64,000 nucleotides of DNA from Flavobacterium sp. KMS. Lineage in GTDB: Bacteria; Bacteroidota; Bacteroidia; Flavobacteriales; Flavobacteriaceae. Of the stretch, positions 62,450-64,000 are shown in pieces (position 1 is the stretch's first letter; each line of letters starts with the position of its first letter). The notes under the pieces were generated by a model. The model saw only the letters and a list, made by a program, of their open reading frames with translations, had not been told where the DNA came from and did not search any database. A program made the translations under genes and the position numbers. The stretch lies in the NCBI RefSeq assembly GCF_000813005.1, contig NZ_JSYP01000024.1, forward strand, positions 1-64,000, given 5' to 3'.

Positions 62450-62493
62450 TGTAATCGATTGCACAAATATAGTTTTTAATACTAACTTAGCAA
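62450..62493 (-). promoter_or_regulatory. Complete promoter plus LacI-type operator of the hexuronate transporter
   Basis: The operator TGTAATCGATTGCA (62450-62463, one mismatch from the palindrome) abuts on the minus strand TATATTTG (62464-62471), an exact -7 element. TTG (62491-62493) follows upstream with a 19-bp spacer, the standard Bacteroidota promoter. The leader is about 95 nt. Confidence 0.82.
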
Positions 62494-62711
62494 ATAATTT
62501 AAATAATTTTTTAAAAAATCTATTTAAATAAACATATCACATAAAAAAACCAATACATAAGTAAGCATTAACCAATATATTTGTTAAATGGTCTTTTACC
62601 AAAAAAGATAGAATTAAAGGCCGAAAACTCAACCAAAATCTGCTAAATAAAAGCAAAATCAATAAAGAAAATATCGCATTGAAACGGCATAGTTTCGATA
62701 AAAAATACAAA
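62494..62711. other. Divergent leader region of transporter and esterase
   Basis: AT-rich DNA upstream of the esterase. No exact TAnnTTTG for the plus strand was found; the region is otherwise featureless. Confidence 0.35.
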
Positions 62712-63656
62712 ATGAAAAAAAATAAGAATCTAAAAAATTGCCTAACAGTTATAATTCTAATTGTAACCTTAAAGATAGGTACTCCGATATACGCTCAGGA
62801 TAAAGTTATTCCGCTTTGGGCAACTGCAATTCCAGACGCTATAAAGGCACCTAATTATCAAGAAAAAGAAGTTATAAAAGATGGAATAGTAACTGGTGTT
62901 AGTTTTGTTACAATACCTACATTGGCTATATATTTACCTCACGAAATCAAACCAAATGGAACATCGGTATTAATACTTCCGGGTGGTGGATATTCGCATT
63001 TGTCAATAGATAAAGAAGGTGTGAAAGTTGCTAAATGGCTTAACTCACTCGGGATTACAGCTTTTGTACTAAAATACAGACTACCAAGCGATTTAATTAT
63101 GAAAGACAAAACAATTGGGCCGTTGCAAGATGCGCAAGAAGCAATGCGTTTTATCAGAAAAAATGCCAATCAATGGAATTTAGATTCTGATAAAATTGGT
63201 GTAATGGGGTTTTCTGCAGGAGGGCATTTGGCTTCGACTCTATCAACTCATTATAATGATATTGTGTATAAAACGGATAATACGGTTAGTGCCCGTCCAA
63301 GTTTTTCTCTTTTAATTTATCCTGTAATTTGCATGACCGATGTAGTGGCTCACAAAGGATCTCAGACTAATTTATTGGGCGTAAATCCTTCTCAGGAATT
63401 AATCGATAAATTCTCCAACGATAAGAAAGTTACTCCCGAAACACCTCATGCTTTTCTTGTTCACGCAACCGATGATACTGTTGTTCCGCCTGAAAATAGC
63501 ATTAATTATTATCTGGCTCTTAAAAACAATAAAGTTTCTGCCGAATTACATTTATACGAAAAAGGCGGACACGGTTTTGGTTTAGGCGTAAAAGATACAA
63601 GCTTCTTCTGGACAAAAGATTGCGTGGAATGGTTAAAGACTAATGGGTATTTATGA
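62712..63656 (+). CDS. Secreted alpha/beta-hydrolase esterase (acetyl xylan/pectin esterase-like)
   Basis: Starting at 62712 gives a standard signal peptide (MKKNKNLKNCLTVIIL...PIYAQ); the ATG at 62679 would add 11 polar residues. The core shows VLILPGGGYSHLSIDKEG (oxyanion), VMGFSAGGHLAST (Ser), HATDDTVVPPENS (Asp) and EKGGHGFGL (His), the BD-FAE/acetylesterase pattern. It faces away from the transporter gene and has no clear operator of its own, though the shared 350-bp region holds the transporter operator. Likely deacetylates pectic oligomers in the periplasm. Confidence 0.88.
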   Translation: MKKNKNLKNCLTVIILIVTLKIGTPIYAQDKVIPLWATAIPDAIKAPNYQEKEVIKDGIVTGVSFVTIPTLAIYLPHEIKPNGTSVLILPGGGYSHLSIDKEGVKVAKWLNSLGITAFVLKYRLPSDLIMKDKTIGPLQDAQEAMRFIRKNANQWNLDSDKIGVMGFSAGGHLASTLSTHYNDIVYKTDNTVSARPSFSLLIYPVICMTDVVAHKGSQTNLLGVNPSQELIDKFSNDKKVTPETPHAFLVHATDDTVVPPENSINYYLALKNNKVSAELHLYEKGGHGFGLGVKDTSFFWTKDCVEWLKTNGYL

Positions 63657-63817
63657 AGGTATAGAAATAAGAAGTCACTATACAAAAACTAGTTTTTCAG
63701 TTTTATCTATAAAAATTAAAAAAAAGAAAAATACCTTTATTGACTTATAAGTTATGCCCAATAAGCGAGAAAAAATTACACAAAACAAGAATTAATTAAA
63801 TAAAAAAAAATTAAACA

Positions 63818-64000
63818 ATGATTATAGATTCATTAAATAACGCTGCAAAATATTATAGTTTACACCCTAACTTTAAAAAGGCTTTTAATTATGTAAACGA
63901 AAATGATATAAGTAAGCTTCCGGAGGGATCATTTGAAATAGCTAAAGGGGTAAAAGTAATAGTTATTCAAGGCGAAGGACTTTTAAAAGAGGAAAGTATC
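63818..64000 (+). CDS. YhcH/YjgK/YiaL family protein (C-terminus outside window)
   Basis: The ATG at 63818 opens a frame to the window end (61 codons): MIIDSLNNAAKYYSLHPNFK, then AFNYVNENDISKLPEGSFEI and VKVIVIQGEGLLKEES. The spacing of LHPNFKKAFNYV, LPEGSFEI and the VQ-E-like strand is the N-terminal half of the YhcH/YjgK/YiaL cupin family (DUF386). Relatives are found in sialic acid, uronate and pentose operons and are thought to handle sugar intermediates or anomers. It follows the esterase by 161 bp and probably extends the pectin locus to the right. Confidence 0.85.
   Translation, partial: MIIDSLNNAAKYYSLHPNFKKAFNYVNENDISKLPEGSFEIAKGVKVIVIQGEGLLKEESI

Noticed and set aside
63684..63697. 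AAAAACTAGTTTTT palindrome after the esterase as a terminator
   Set aside because: Made of A/T runs with no loop; could occur by chance in this AT-rich DNA.

Overview
The window is AT-rich DNA from a member of the Bacteroidota, very probably a Flavobacterium-like gliding bacterium. Supporting signs are a gldL-gldM pair, two SusC/SusD pairs, signal peptides of the usual flavobacterial kind, the TTTG...TAnnTTTG promoter type, and secreted proteins carrying choice-of-anchor L and Ig-like repeats. I saw no rRNA, tRNA, CRISPR array, insertion sequence or prophage.

Left part (1-26.9 kb), mixed chromosomal genes: the N-terminal ~950 residues of a large repeat-bearing surface protein; a propeller-type sensor histidine kinase facing a LuxR-type response regulator; a secreted lipase; two tiny membrane proteins; an acetyltransferase; an HxlR regulator; a DNA alkylation-repair group (AlkC-like HEAT protein, DUF3052-like protein, HhH glycosylase); a DapB-like reductase; a truncated YdeI-family gene; gldL-gldM without gldK or gldN; a cysteine desulfurase remnant; galK-galT; a thiamine-diphosphate enzyme with a MEKHLA-domain protein; an ABC exporter; DoxX, Hsp20 and VIT-family genes.

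Right part (26.9-64 kb), a pectin utilisation locus almost entirely on the minus strand. Unit 1, from the promoter near 41.7 kb: SusC, SusD, an alpha/beta esterase, DUF4861, two GH105 hydrolases, a PL10 pectate lyase, a CE8 pectinesterase, a GH28 and a CE12 rhamnogalacturonan acetylesterase. Unit 2, from 50.5 kb: GH28, SusC, SusD and a beta-helix surface lipoprotein. A LacI regulator lies divergent to unit 2. Unit 3, from 60.9 kb: kduI, kduD, uxaC, then kdgK, eda, uxaB and uxaA. Unit 4 is a hexuronate-type MFS transporter at 62.4 kb. Facing it on the plus strand are an esterase and the start of a YhcH-family gene. The enzymes take esterified pectin to oligomers, cut these to galacturonate and unsaturated uronate, and funnel both through 2-keto-3-deoxygluconate to pyruvate and glyceraldehyde 3-phosphate.

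The strongest observations are two. First, a TGTAATCGATTACA palindrome sits directly downstream of a matching promoter at all four minus-strand pectin units, which outlines a LacI regulon. Second, pectate lyase and pectinesterase are separated only by a frame change at a run of ten A, which suggests a fused enzyme made by frameshifting or slippage. Intergenic spacers carry several families of flavobacterial dispersed and tandem repeats.
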